64,000 bases of DNA from Cryobacterium sp. PH31-L1 (GCF_030063145.1 NZ_JASISM010000003.1:372001-436000); one strand, 5' to 3'. Positions 42,223 through 50,961 are shown, counted from the first letter of the stretch. The notes: generated from the sequence alone by a model not told the origin. Translations and numbers: made by a program.

Positions 42223-42684
42223 CTAGTCCTGGCTCGTCCCGTCGTCGTCGGGACAATCGATGCGCAGCTTGTCGCACAGCACGGTCAGCTGCTCCAGCTC
42301 GGTTTCACTGAGCGTTTCACCGATCCGCGCGGCAATCGAACCCATGTGATCAACGGCGACCCGCCGAAACAGCGCGAGGCCGGCATCGGTCAGCTCGATG
42401 ATGGCGCCGCGTCCGTCGGTCGGGTCGGTGTGTTTGTGCAGGTAGCCGCGCGAGACGAGGCGGTCCACGAGTCGACTCACGCTCGGCTGGGTCAGCAGCA
42501 CGTGCTGGTTGAGATCACGCAAGCGGATGCGCCGGTCCGGCTGCCGAGACAGGTTGAACATCACGTCGTACTCGTTAAGGGAGATCTCCTTCGACGGAAA
42601 ATTCGCCGCCAGACTGCGCATGATGGCGACCTGGGCCCGAAACAGGGACTCCCACGCACCCACCGCGATCGTTCGATCCACCAC
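42223..42684 (-). CDS. MarR-family regulator
   Basis: 153 residues. The winged helix spans about 35-100 (ISLNEYDVMFNLSRQPDRRIRLRDLNQHVLLTQPSVSRLVDRLVSRGYLHK) with the wing TDPTDGRGAIIELTD. It ends in an acidic tail (CPDDDGTSQD). The regulated gene is not obvious; the next gene downstream is the SDR at 41273. From 42685 to 43015 I see only two hairpins and the frequent heptamer. Confidence 0.9.
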   Translation of the reverse strand: MVDRTIAVGAWESLFRAQVAIMRSLAANFPSKEISLNEYDVMFNLSRQPDRRIRLRDLNQHVLLTQPSVSRLVDRLVSRGYLHKHTDPTDGRGAIIELTDAGLALFRRVAVDHMGSIAARIGETLSETELEQLTVLCDKLRIDCPDDDGTSQD

Positions 42685-42942
42685 CTGCGGCTCCTCGCCT
42701 CGTTTACCACGTCGTTCTCCAAGAATAGAGACTCCAACGGGGGAGCGGGCACCGCGCGGGCCGTGGGGCGAGCATCCGCGGGGCCGGACAACGGTCAGGT
42801 TCTTGGCATGAAACTCGCAGGTGATTTTGTTGACGAAAGGTGGCGCCCGTTACCTATTCGTTATATGTTTTATGTGCGTCAACCGTTTGCTGTGGCGGAA
42901 GACGTGAAATGTGATTGCAGGACACTCTTGGTGCAAGGGAAG

Positions 42943-43010
42943 AGGGTCAGTCGTAGCCTCTGCGACTGGCCCTCAGTCCGTTAATTCGCAATCACCTGGC
43001 ACTCGCCAGG
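42943..43010 (-). terminator. Two hairpins after the winged-helix regulator gene
   Basis: CCTGGC-ACTC-GCCAGG (42995-43010) is perfect and lies 5 bases past the minus-strand stop. AGGGTCAGTCG (42943-42953) pairs with CGACTGGCCCT (42963-42973) with one wobble. Together they form a double terminator. Confidence 0.6.
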
Positions 43011-43015
43011 CTGGC

Positions 43016-43720
43016 TTAGAACAGGTCGGGGCTCGGCGTCGTCGACTGGCGGATGGCGACGTCCGCGTGGCGGTCGAAGCGATAGCCCACGCCGCGTACC
43101 GTACGCACGATGTCTTCGTAGCGGCCGAGCTTGGAGCGCAGACGACGAACGTGCACGTCGATCGTGCGCTCGTTCGGGGTGTCTTCCTCATCGGCAGAGT
43201 TCCAGAGCGCGGAGATGATCTCGGCCCGGTCGATCGTGCGGCCCTCGCGCAGTACGAGGTACTGCAGCAGCTCGAACTCCTTGTAGGTCAGCGCGGCCGT
43301 CTCGTTGTCGAGGATGACGCGCTTGCGGGAGATGTCGACGACGACGCCACTGCGGGCCCGGTCAAGCTCTTCGGGCTCTGCGCGGTGCGCAGCTAGTGCG
43401 GACGGGTCCTGCAGTGCGAGGCGCACGACGTCCACGTCGCGCCCGCCGGCACCCTCGGGTGCCAGCGCGACCGCGGCATAGGTTTCGGCGGAGGGAGCGA
43501 TGTCGGCGGCCAGGGCTTTGAGCGCCTCGACGATGCGGTTCAGGCTCGTGCCGGCTGCGGCCGCCTTGGCCTCGTCGATGCCGACGTAGAGCACGAAGCC
43601 GCGGGCCTCGGTGCCGGTCGGCACGGCGCGAATGCGGGGAGCGGCAACCGGCGGAGCCAGGGTCAGCTCGGGGCGGTTGAAGTGGGCGGGGCGGGTGGCG
43701 TGGATGTGTGCGAGAGACAT
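43016..43720 (-). CDS. OmpR/PhoB-type winged-helix transcriptional regulator lacking a receiver domain
   Basis: 234 residues from the ATG at 43720, preceded by AAGGACCCCC. Residues about 125-225 are an OmpR-type DNA-binding domain (VVVDISRKRVILDNETAALTYKEFELLQYLVLREGRTIDRAEIIS, then NERTIDVHVRRLRSKLGRYEDIVRTVRGVGYRF). The N-terminal 120 residues are not a phosphorylatable receiver; they look like a small alpha/beta domain (FVLYVGIDEAKAAAAGTSLNRIVEALKALAADI). It is the first gene after a cysteine-ending leader peptide and structured leader. Confidence 0.9.
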   Translation of the reverse strand: MSLAHIHATRPAHFNRPELTLAPPVAAPRIRAVPTGTEARGFVLYVGIDEAKAAAAGTSLNRIVEALKALAADIAPSAETYAAVALAPEGAGGRDVDVVRLALQDPSALAAHRAEPEELDRARSGVVVDISRKRVILDNETAALTYKEFELLQYLVLREGRTIDRAEIISALWNSADEEDTPNERTIDVHVRRLRSKLGRYEDIVRTVRGVGYRFDRHADVAIRQSTTPSPDLF

Positions 43721-43760
43721 GGGGGTCCTTGAATGTTCAATCGAAGGGAGCTCGACGGAT

Positions 43761-43849
43761 GCGCGAAAGCGCGGCTTCGTTGTGGCTCCGGATGGCCCGT
43801 GAGGCCGGAGGGCGAGTGCTTCAGACAAGCGCTCGGGGCGTCGGTCTGA
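43761..43849 (-). promoter_or_regulatory. Structured leader (possible attenuator) of the winged-helix gene
   Basis: Three stems lie between the leader peptide stop and the gene: 43821-43849 (TCAGAC/GTCTGA), 43786-43810 (CTCCGG/CCGGAG) and 43761-43772 (GCGC-GAAA-GCGC on the plus strand). This is a typical place for transcription attenuation or translational control. Confidence 0.45.
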
Positions 43850-43893
43850 CGAATGAAATCAGTCAGGAACAGGACGCGTGGGGGAAGTGTCGG

Positions 43894-43998
43894 TTAGCGG
43901 CACATTCGGCAACAGCGGATGGCGGGGGTGCCGGCCATCATCATGGCGGCAGTCCCGGGGGCCTCGAGGGAGGTCAGGGGGCGTGCGCTGGTTGTCAT
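43894..43998 (-). CDS. Putative cysteine-responsive leader peptide, 34 residues
   Basis: Read on the minus strand from ATG 43998 to TAA 43894. The peptide begins MTTSARPLTSL, has three consecutive Met codons in the middle (AAMMMAG) and ends RCCRMCR. Short peptides with clustered cysteines at the very end are known upstream of cysteine- or sulfur-related genes in actinobacteria, where slow Cys decoding controls the downstream gene. A promoter at 44006-44035 would start the mRNA on the ATG, i.e. leaderless. It lies 173 bases upstream of the winged-helix gene with hairpins between. Function inferred. Confidence 0.55.
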   Translation of the reverse strand: MTTSARPLTSLEAPGTAAMMMAGTPAIRCCRMCR

Positions 43999-44005
43999 AA
44001 CTGCG

Positions 44006-44035
44006 AGTAAAGCGGAATGTGACGCCGTGTGTCAA
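44006..44035 (-). promoter_or_regulatory. Promoter of the leader peptide and winged-helix gene
   Basis: TTGACA (44035-44030) matches the -35 consensus exactly. TTTACT (44011-44006) follows after 18 bases as -10. The expected start is about 7 bases further, at the A of the leader ATG (43998), giving a leaderless transcript. Confidence 0.6.
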
Positions 44036-44173
44036 TTTGATGTCGCGGTAAGTCGCCGCATGACGCGCACCACGTTCGCAGCACAACGCCCATTTGGGCG
44101 AATCCGTGCACAATCACGACTTTGTGAAATATTCCGTGCTCAAGATCTAATCAATCAAAGATTATTGATGTGA

Positions 44174-44223
44174 ACCCGGCCTGGCGTGTTGCCGGTCGCA
44201 GAACCTGCGCGCGCCGGCCGGGT
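44174..44223 (-). terminator. Hairpin downstream of upp
   Basis: ACCCGGCC (44174-44181) pairs with GGCCGGGT (44216-44223), 29 bases after the upp stop on the minus strand. The loop is long (34 bases). The 40 bases beyond it toward the leader promoter are A+T-rich. Confidence 0.4.
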
Positions 44224-44251
44224 CTGGTCGATCAGGAGGAATACCCGGGCG

Positions 44252-44884
44252 CTAGACCAGGCCGTACAGGCGATCGCCGGCATCGCCGAGGCCGGGCACA
44301 ATGTAGCCCTGCTCGTCGAGCTTCTCGTCCACGGCGCCGAGCACAATGGTCACTTCGCGGCCAGCCAGGGCTTTCTCCACGGCGGCGAGCCCCTCCGGTG
44401 CGGCGAGGATGCAGATGGCCGTCACATCGACCGCGCCGCGGTCGAACAGAAAGTTGATGGCGGCAATCAGTGATCCGCCGGTGGCGAGCATCGGGTCGAG
44501 CACGAAACACTGCCGATCCGAGAGATCGTCGGGCAGGCGCTCTGCGTAGGTCGTCGGCTGCAGAGTATCTTCGTTGCGCGCCATGCCCAGAAAGCCAACC
44601 TCGGCGGTCGGCAGCAACTTGACCATGCCCTCGAGCATTCCGAGGCCGGCGCGCAGAATCGGCACGACGAGCGGTTTCGGGTCACTGATGCGCACGCCCT
44701 GAGCGGCAGACACGGGGGTCTGCACTGTGACGGCCTCCACCCGCACGCCACGGGTACCCTCGTAGGCGAGCAGCGTCATGAGCTCCTCGACGAGCGATCT
44801 GAACAGCGGTGACGGCGTGTCCTTATCGCGAAGCACGGTGAGTTTGTGCGTGATGAGCGGATGGTCGGCAACATGGACTCGCAT
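44252..44884 (-). CDS. upp: Uracil phosphoribosyltransferase
   Basis: 210 residues from ATG 44884. It makes UMP from uracil and PRPP in pyrimidine salvage. N-terminal [33 protein letters not shown] is the family start. The PRPP loop is [21 protein letters not shown] (about 126-146) and [18 protein letters not shown] is the uracil-binding end. It is divergent from tadA with 44 bases between the starts. Confidence 0.96.
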   Translation of the reverse strand: MRVHVADHPLITHKLTVLRDKDTPSPLFRSLVEELMTLLAYEGTRGVRVEAVTVQTPVSAAQGVRISDPKPLVVPILRAGLGMLEGMVKLLPTAEVGFLGMARNEDTLQPTTYAERLPDDLSDRQCFVLDPMLATGGSLIAAINFLFDRGAVDVTAICILAAPEGLAAVEKALAGREVTIVLGAVDEKLDEQGYIVPGLGDAGDRLYGLV

Positions 44885-44928
44885 AGGCTCAATTCTACTA
44901 GAGGCAATCCCACGGCTTGAGGTGATAC

Positions 44929-45405
44929 ATGCGTGCACGAGATCAACACGACGAGTGGATGCTGCTCGCCCTGACCGAGGCGCGCGCGGCGCTCTCCTCC
45001 GACGACGTACCGGTGGGGGCCGTTGTTGTCGATGCTGCGGGCGAGGTGATCGGGCGCGGCCGCAACGAACGGGAGCTGCATCAGGACCCGACCCTGCACG
45101 CCGAGGTCGTCGCCATCCGGCAGGCAGCCGCGCACACCGGCGACTGGCACCTGACCGGCGCCACCCTGATCGTCACGCTCGAACCCTGCGTGATGTGCGC
45201 TGGCGCGATCCTTGCCGCCCGGGTGCCCACGGTCGTGTTCGGCGCCTGGGACGCGAAGGCGGGCGCAGCCGGATCGGTCTACGACGTGCTGCGCGACCGC
45301 CGGCTCAACCATCGAGTTGAGGTCTTCGCCGGAGTCAATGACGCCGAATGCGGCGACATCCTGCGCGAGTTCTTCGAGGACCCGGCCCGTCGGGCCGCGC
45401 GCTGA
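44929..45405 (+). CDS. tadA: tRNA(Arg) adenosine-34 deaminase
   Basis: 158 residues. The zinc site HAEVVAI (His and catalytic Glu) and PCVMCAGAI (two Cys) are exact. [20 protein letters not shown] and [18 protein letters not shown] complete the family pattern. The enzyme deaminates A34 of tRNA-Arg(ACG), encoded at 39648 in this window. The stop is 3 bases from the convergent CDF gene's stop. Confidence 0.95.
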   Translation: MRARDQHDEWMLLALTEARAALSSDDVPVGAVVVDAAGEVIGRGRNERELHQDPTLHAEVVAIRQAAAHTGDWHLTGATLIVTLEPCVMCAGAILAARVPTVVFGAWDAKAGAAGSVYDVLRDRRLNHRVEVFAGVNDAECGDILREFFEDPARRAAR

Positions 45406-45408
45406 GGC

Positions 45409-46371
45409 CTACTCCAGGCCCTTGATCACAAAGGTGTCGGTGGGCGGATTGGCCAGGTTCGGGTCGAAGAAGATGTCGGGTTCGAGATAGATCGTGCGGG
45501 CCAACGGCACCGCCGCGCGGATCCGCGTTTCAACGGCATTGATGTCGGCGGCGACGTCGGCGAACCGGTGCTCGCCGTCGAAGGCCAACTTGGCGCCGAC
45601 CAGAATCTCGTCCGGGCCGAGGTAGAGCGTCTTCAAGTGGATGATGCGCTTGGTCTCCGGGCCGTTCAGAATGGCGGCTTCGATCGCGTCGAGGTCCTTC
45701 TGGCTGGCGCCCTCGCCCACGAGCAAACTCTTGGTCTCGATGCCGAGAATGATCGCGACCAGAACGAGCAGTGCGCCAATCAAGAGAGTTCCCACGGCGT
45801 CCCAGAGCGGTTCATCGGTGATTATGGTCAGGCCGACGCCCACGAACGCAAAGGCCAGGCCGGTGAGAGCCGCGACATCTTCGAGCAGCACCACGGGCAG
45901 CTCTGGCGCCTTGGCGTGGCGAATGAACTGCACCCATGACTGTGTGCCGCGGGTGTGATTCGACTCCCGAATCGCGGTGCGCAGCGAAAATCCTTCCAGC
46001 ACCATGGCGATGGCGAGCACCAGAATCGGCAGCCAGGCATTTTCGAGCGGATGCGGATGCTGCAGCTTATCAAACCCCTCGTAGAGCGAGAAGACCCCGC
46101 CGATCGAGAACAGAATGATCGACACCACGAAAGCGTAGACGTAGCGTTCCCGGCCATAGCCGAACGGATGCTCCAGGTCGGCCCGCTTCTTCGCCTTGCG
46201 ACCGCCGAGCAGCAGGAGCAGCTGGTTGCCGGCATCCGCTACCGAGTGCACCCCCTCGGCGAGCATCGAGGACGATCCGGAGAAGCCCCAGGCCACGAAC
46301 TTGGTCACTGCGATGCCTAGATTGGCCGCGAATGCTGCCACGATTGCTTTGTTTCCGCCGGATGCGCTCAT
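45409..46371 (-). CDS. Cation diffusion facilitator (SLC30A9-like) transporter
   Basis: 320 residues with six helices. Helix 2 keeps the HxxxD site (SMLAEGVHSVADAGNQ). In helix 5 the usual HxxxD is replaced by LLEDVAALTG, a change I associate with the ZnT9-like branch, so metal specificity may differ. DLEHPFGYGRERYVYAF is conserved in the family. The C-terminal cytoplasmic domain (from about 205) is the usual dimerising fold. It probably exports zinc, cobalt or iron. Confidence 0.9.
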   Translation of the reverse strand: MSASGGNKAIVAAFAANLGIAVTKFVAWGFSGSSSMLAEGVHSVADAGNQLLLLLGGRKAKKRADLEHPFGYGRERYVYAFVVSIILFSIGGVFSLYEGFDKLQHPHPLENAWLPILVLAIAMVLEGFSLRTAIRESNHTRGTQSWVQFIRHAKAPELPVVLLEDVAALTGLAFAFVGVGLTIITDEPLWDAVGTLLIGALLVLVAIILGIETKSLLVGEGASQKDLDAIEAAILNGPETKRIIHLKTLYLGPDEILVGAKLAFDGEHRFADVAADINAVETRIRAAVPLARTIYLEPDIFFDPNLANPPTDTFVIKGLE

Positions 46372-46464
46372 GAAAACATCTTAGAACCGCGCGTCTGCGG
46401 TCGAAGGCTGCGCCTGGGCTGGCCGTTCTGGGCGTCCCGGAGCGCAAAAAAGTAGACTGGTCGG

Positions 46465-47313
46465 ATGACTTCTTCCCAGAACGTGACTCTGCCCACGATC
46501 GCCTTCCTCGGCGCCGGTTCCATGGCTCGCGCCATTCTTGCCGGTTTGCTCAAGCCGGGCGTGACCGTCACCGGCGGCATCCGGGTCACCAACCGCACCG
46601 CGGCGAAGGCCGCCGAGCTGGCCGACACGGAGGGTGTCACCGCGTACGCGACCGAGGTCGACCAGGACGCCAACCTGAAGGCCATCGACGGCGCCCAGAT
46701 CGTCATCATCGCCGTCAAGCCCTACATGGTCGCCGATCTGCTGGCCGAAATCGGCGGTTCCCTTGCACCCGGCACGCTCGTTCTGAGTGTCGCGGCCGGC
46801 GTGACCATCGACACCTTCGAATCGTTGCTGCCGAGCAACGTGCACGTCGTCCGCACGATGCCGAACACCCCGGCCGTGGTCGGAATGGCCGTCACCGGCA
46901 TCAGCGCCGGCACCCGATCGAGCGACGCCGACCTAGAGCTCACCCGCGCACTGTTCGCCACGGTCGGCGACGTGCTCGTCGTGCCCGAGAGCAAGCTGGA
47001 CGCCCTCAGCACCATCTCCGGCTCGGGCCCCGCCTACGTGTTCTACCTGATCGAGCAGCTCACCGAAACGGCCCGTAGCAAGGGCTTCACCCCCGAGGAA
47101 GCGGCCGTCATGGTCAACGGCACCTTCTTGGGCGCGAGCGCGCTGCTCGCCGTCTCCGACAAGTCGCCGAGGGAGCTGCGCCGCCAGGTGACCAGCCCGG
47201 CCGGCACCACAGAGCGTGCCGTCTGGGAACTCGAAAAGGGCGGCCTGAAGGAGCTCTTCGACACCGCAACGGATGCTGCACTCGCCCGTGCGAAGGAACT
47301 CGCCGCCTCGTAG
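46465..47313 (+). CDS. proC: Pyrroline-5-carboxylate reductase
   Basis: 282 residues. N-terminal IAFLGAGSMARAILAGLL binds NAD(P)H, VVRTMPNTPAVVG is the family signature, and ISGSGPAYVFYLIEQLTETARSKGFTPEEA plus TSPAGTTERAVWELEKGGLKELFDTATDAA form the C-terminal domain. Last step of proline synthesis. It could also take the product of rocD, after spontaneous cyclisation, into proline. Isolated gene. Confidence 0.96.
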   Translation: MTSSQNVTLPTIAFLGAGSMARAILAGLLKPGVTVTGGIRVTNRTAAKAAELADTEGVTAYATEVDQDANLKAIDGAQIVIIAVKPYMVADLLAEIGGSLAPGTLVLSVAAGVTIDTFESLLPSNVHVVRTMPNTPAVVGMAVTGISAGTRSSDADLELTRALFATVGDVLVVPESKLDALSTISGSGPAYVFYLIEQLTETARSKGFTPEEAAVMVNGTFLGASALLAVSDKSPRELRRQVTSPAGTTERAVWELEKGGLKELFDTATDAALARAKELAAS

Positions 47314-47329
47314 GGCCAGCGCTACAGCC

Positions 47330-47363
47330 GCGCGCATTACAGCCCTGCGCGCATTACAGCCCT
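47330..47363. repeat. Tandem duplication of 17 bp at the end of the ParA-like gene
   Basis: Two perfect copies of GCGCGCATTACAGCCCT at 47330-47346 and 47347-47363, with a partial third (GCGCTACAGCC) just before. Each copy contains the TAA stop of the minus-strand gene, so the stop codon is duplicated. Confidence 0.85.
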
Positions 47364-48739
47364 TCAGCGATTGCCGCCGTCGCCTGCAGCCACGCTGCGC
47401 GGGTGCGCGGGGCCAGTGCATCGACGTTGAGTGGGCCGCCACCGACCAGTGACGCGTCGTAGGGCACGTCGACGACCGTTCGGGTGAGCTGGCGGAAGTG
47501 ATCGTGCAGACGTTTGGACAGCTGCTCGTCAGCGGTTTTTGACGGTGACGCGAGCACGGTGACTGCCTGGGCGACCTTGTCCGCGTGGCCCTTCTGCCGC
47601 AGGCCGTCGATCAGTGAGGCCGCACCGTAACCGGTGTCCTCCCGAATGGTCGACACGATCACCAGCTGGTCGGCGGTATCGACGGCCGCCTCCCAGTTAC
47701 TGGCCCGCATGTTGTTGCCGGTGTCGATGACCAGAACCCGGTAGAAACGGCTCAGCGTCGTGTGCAGTTTGCGAAAAGCGTCGTCGTCGATGCTTGCTGC
47801 ACCCGCCGGGTCGAGGTCGGAGGCGAGGGCGTCGAACTGTGCGTCGCCCTGCGATCGCACGTAGTTGTCGAGGTCGCCTACGCGGGAACGGGCATCGCCG
47901 AACCGGTCGAGGTCGCGCAGCAGGTCGACGGCGGTATTGGTGTGCCTGGCCGCCTGGGCGCGAACGCCCAGGGTACCCATGGTTTCGTTGTTGTCCCAGG
48001 CGAGCGTGTACCCGCCGCGGTAAATGCCGAAGGTGGCCGCGATCAGCAGCGTCGCCGTGGTCTTGTGTGCTCCGCCCTTGGGGTTGAGCACGACGATCGT
48101 GCGCGGGCCGTTCAGGCTGCGCTGCACAGCCGCGATGGCGGTGCGTTGCCTGCGCTCGGTGGAACTCGGCGTGGGCGAGACCAGGCCGCCGCTGAGGCGG
48201 CGCACGACGCCCTGCCAGCCGTGCTCGGCCGGGCCGGCCGGTGCCGGTGGGCGGGAGCTGAGAAAGTCGGCCAGGTTGGGCGCAACGGGTGACGCTGCGG
48301 GTGACGGGGGTGTGGCATCCGCTGTGGGAACCAAAAGCGACTCGAACAGGGCGCTCGCCGGCGCTGCGACGGGCGGCTGCAGCAGCGTGGCAAACGGGGT
48401 CGGTTTCTCGATGTCGCTCACAACGGGCAGGGGCGCAGTTTTCGCCGGCTTCAGGCGGCCGGCAACGACGACCGGTCCGGCCGACTCGACCCGCCCGTTG
48501 GGATGCACGGTGAGCGGCCAGTCGCCCTGCTCGTCACTGACCTGCAGCAGAACCGACTTTCCGCGGCTCCGGGCAGTCTCGACCACGAGGCCGATGATCT
48601 CTTCGCGAACTCCGGCTTCATCGGTGCCGGTGACGCGGCGACGGGAGCCATCGATGGTCACCTCGCCCGTCGTGTCGGTCTGAACTGCGGCGACAATATC
48701 GGCCGGGGTTTTGGCAAGAGCGGGCACGTCGGGTGACAT
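47354..48739 (-). CDS. MinD/ParA-like ATPase with long N-terminal region
   Basis: 461 residues from ATG 48739 (GAAAGG in front). Residues 1-200 are a poorly conserved Pro/Ala-rich region. The ATPase has a deviant Walker A LNPKGGAHKTTATLLIAATFG (about 224-244) and the switch VLVIDTGNNMRASNWEAAVDTADQLVIV. This shape, a long disordered N-terminus on a ParA-type ATPase, is seen in type VII secretion-associated and conjugation-associated proteins. No ParB partner is adjacent. Cellular role unknown. The stop lies inside a 17-bp tandem duplication. Confidence 0.82.
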   Translation of the reverse strand: MSPDVPALAKTPADIVAAVQTDTTGEVTIDGSRRRVTGTDEAGVREEIIGLVVETARSRGKSVLLQVSDEQGDWPLTVHPNGRVESAGPVVVAGRLKPAKTAPLPVVSDIEKPTPFATLLQPPVAAPASALFESLLVPTADATPPSPAASPVAPNLADFLSSRPPAPAGPAEHGWQGVVRRLSGGLVSPTPSSTERRQRTAIAAVQRSLNGPRTIVVLNPKGGAHKTTATLLIAATFGIYRGGYTLAWDNNETMGTLGVRAQAARHTNTAVDLLRDLDRFGDARSRVGDLDNYVRSQGDAQFDALASDLDPAGAASIDDDAFRKLHTTLSRFYRVLVIDTGNNMRASNWEAAVDTADQLVIVSTIREDTGYGAASLIDGLRQKGHADKVAQAVTVLASPSKTADEQLSKRLHDHFRQLTRTVVDVPYDASLVGGGPLNVDALAPRTRAAWLQATAAIAEGL

Positions 48740-48854
48740 GGGTGAGCCTTTCCGTTCGCGCACACGTCGTCAGCGCGCAACCTCGGGTGGGCTGCTGCGA
48801 GAAATGTGCGTAACTAGGAGACTAGCCGGTCGTCTCCCCCAAACAGGGGGAGAA

Positions 48855-49526
48855 CTAGGAACCGAGCGCGGCGAAACGTTCGATGTCGGCCTCGGCACCG
48901 GACACGATGATGAGGTCGTGGTTGGAGATGACGGTCTCCGCGGTCGCATAGGTGAACGGTTTTCCGGGGCTCTTGACGCCGACCACGGTGACGTTGTACT
49001 TGCGGCGCACGCCGGAATCGATGAGGTTGAGGCCGCGGATCGGCTTCGGCGGGTACATCTTCACCAGGGCGAAATCGTCGTCGAATTCGATGAAGTCGAG
49101 CATCCGACCCGACACCAGGTGGGCGACCCGTTCGCCGGCCTCAGCCTCGGGGTAGATGACGTGGTTGGCGCCGATGCGTTCGAGAATCTTGCCGTGCGAC
49201 TTGGAGATGGCCTTGGCCCAGATCTGCTGAATCTTGAGGTCCACCAGATTGGCCACGATGAGAACGCTGGCTTCTACCGATGAGCCGACGGCGCAGACCG
49301 CGATCGAGAAGTCCTGCGCGCCGATTTGTTGCAGGGCCTCGAGGGAGCGGCCATCCGCTTGAACGGCGTGGGTCACGCGCTCGGACCACTTGGAGACGAG
49401 CGCTTCGCTCGTGTCGACCACGAGTACCTCGCGGCCCAGTCGGTCGAGCTGACCAGCGGTGGCCGCGCCGAACCGTCCGAGACCGATGATGAGCACGGGG
49501 GCGTCGTGCTTGATGCGATCAACCAA
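48855..49526 (-). CDS. Potassium uptake regulatory subunit, TrkA/KtrA family
   Basis: 223 residues. The RCK-N Rossmann domain starts PVLIIGLGRFGAATAGQLDRLGREVLVVDTS. The RCK-C domain runs from about 145 (FALVKMYPPKPIRGLNLIDSG). It gates the TrkH/KtrB channel by binding nucleotides. It overlaps the channel gene by 8 bases and lies downstream of it on the minus strand, so both are translated together. Confidence 0.94.
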   Translation of the reverse strand: MVDRIKHDAPVLIIGLGRFGAATAGQLDRLGREVLVVDTSEALVSKWSERVTHAVQADGRSLEALQQIGAQDFSIAVCAVGSSVEASVLIVANLVDLKIQQIWAKAISKSHGKILERIGANHVIYPEAEAGERVAHLVSGRMLDFIEFDDDFALVKMYPPKPIRGLNLIDSGVRRKYNVTVVGVKSPGKPFTYATAETVISNHDLIIVSGAEADIERFAALGS

Positions 49527-50961
49527 CGATGGGTCTCTCTTCCGGGCGTTTGAACAGTTGCCTGCTGTGGCTTGCGGCCAGTGCTGCCGCGAGAGTCACT
49601 GTACCAACCCGGCCCATGAACATCGTCGCCGCCATGACGTAGACGCCCTCGGGCGGCAGGTCTGCCGTCAGCCCGGTGGACAGACCGCAGGTCGCGAAGG
49701 CGCTGATCACGTCGAATAGCACTATGTCGAAGGGTTGCTTCGAGATGTGCAGAATCAGAATGCTGGCGACGGCGACGGTGGTCGCGCCCCACAGCACGAC
49801 GCTGACCGAAAGGCGCAGAATATCGCTGGGAATGCGTTTGCCGAAGGCTTCCATCTCCTGCTTGCCGCGTGCTTCGGCAAAGGCGGCGAGAAAGAGGATG
49901 GCCAGAGTCGTCACCTTGATACCGCCGGCGGTCGACGCCGACCCGCCGCCGATGAACATGAGCATGTCACTGAGCAGCAGGCTCGACCCGTGCAGGTCGC
50001 TGATGTCGATGGTTGCAAAGCCGCCCGAGCGCGTCATCACGGACATGAACAACGATTGAAAGATCGTGTCGCCGGCATTCAGCGACCCGAAGGTCTTCGG
50101 ATTGTCGAACTCGAGCATGATGTAGAAGATCATGCCGAGGATTATCAGGGCGATCGTCGTGACCAGGGTGAGCTTGACGTGCACCGACCAGCGGCGCGGC
50201 CTGCGCCAGCCGCGCGCAAAGGCGTAGATCACCGGAAACCCGAGGCTGCCGAGGAACACACCGATCATAAGCGCGCCGAGAAACCAGTAGTCGCCGGCGA
50301 ACTGGTCGAGGCCGCCGGCATTTGGGCTGAAGCCGCTGTTGGTGAATGCCATGGCGGAGTAGTAGAAGCTGTGCCAGATCGCTTTGCCGATGGCGACGCC
50401 GTCTGCCAGCATTCGGGGAAGGAGCAGAGCGGCGACCACGACCTCGATCACGAACGCGCTGATCGCGACCGTGACGAGCAGGCTGCCAACCTCGCCGAGC
50501 CGCACGGTCTGGCCCTCATTGACCGGACCGGCATGAATGCGTGAGGGGTTGGAATCGCCTGCGGCCATGAGTTTGGCCCGCAGCCCGAGCCGACGGGAGA
50601 TGACAAGGCCCATCAAGGACGCGAGCGTCAGAACGCCGATGCCGCCGATGTTGACGCCCACGAACACGAGAATGTTGCCGAACGGTGACCAGTGCGTTGC
50701 CATGTCCACCGTGGTGAGCCCGGTGACACAGATGACCGAGACCGCCGTGAACAGGGCATCGTGCAGGGGGGTCATGATGCGGTCAGCCGAGGCGACCGGC
50801 AGGGAGAACAGCAGGGTGAACACCAGGATGAGCGCGCTGAACACCAGAATGGCGAACCGTGACGGCGACTTGTGGGCGAGCGCATCCACGCCATCGCGGA
50901 TGCGCACCAAAATGAAGAGCGGGCGCGGAGGAAATGGTTCGATTCCGGTTCGAGACAACAC
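49519..50961 (-). CDS. Potassium channel/transporter subunit, TrkH/KtrB family
   Basis: 480 residues with about eight transmembrane segments and four pore loops. Selectivity-filter sequences are visible as CVTGLTTVDMATHW, FTNSGFSPNAGG, TRSGGFATIDIS and FATCGLSTGLTAD. It forms the K+ pathway, with the TrkA/KtrA-like gene overlapping its 3' end by 8 bases. Divergent from the ArsR regulator at 51055. Confidence 0.94.
   Translation of the reverse strand: MLSRTGIEPFPPRPLFILVRIRDGVDALAHKSPSRFAILVFSALILVFTLLFSLPVASADRIMTPLHDALFTAVSVICVTGLTTVDMATHWSPFGNILVFVGVNIGGIGVLTLASLMGLVISRRLGLRAKLMAAGDSNPSRIHAGPVNEGQTVRLGEVGSLLVTVAISAFVIEVVVAALLLPRMLADGVAIGKAIWHSFYYSAMAFTNSGFSPNAGGLDQFAGDYWFLGALMIGVFLGSLGFPVIYAFARGWRRPRRWSVHVKLTLVTTIALIILGMIFYIMLEFDNPKTFGSLNAGDTIFQSLFMSVMTRSGGFATIDISDLHGSSLLLSDMLMFIGGGSASTAGGIKVTTLAILFLAAFAEARGKQEMEAFGKRIPSDILRLSVSVVLWGATTVAVASILILHISKQPFDIVLFDVISAFATCGLSTGLTADLPPEGVYVMAATMFMGRVGTVTLAAALAASHSRQLFKRPEERPIVG

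Noticed and set aside
47354..48739. Chromosomal parA of the partition locus
   Set aside because: No parB, parS site, gidB or oriC features are nearby and the N-terminal region is far too long for a partition ParA.
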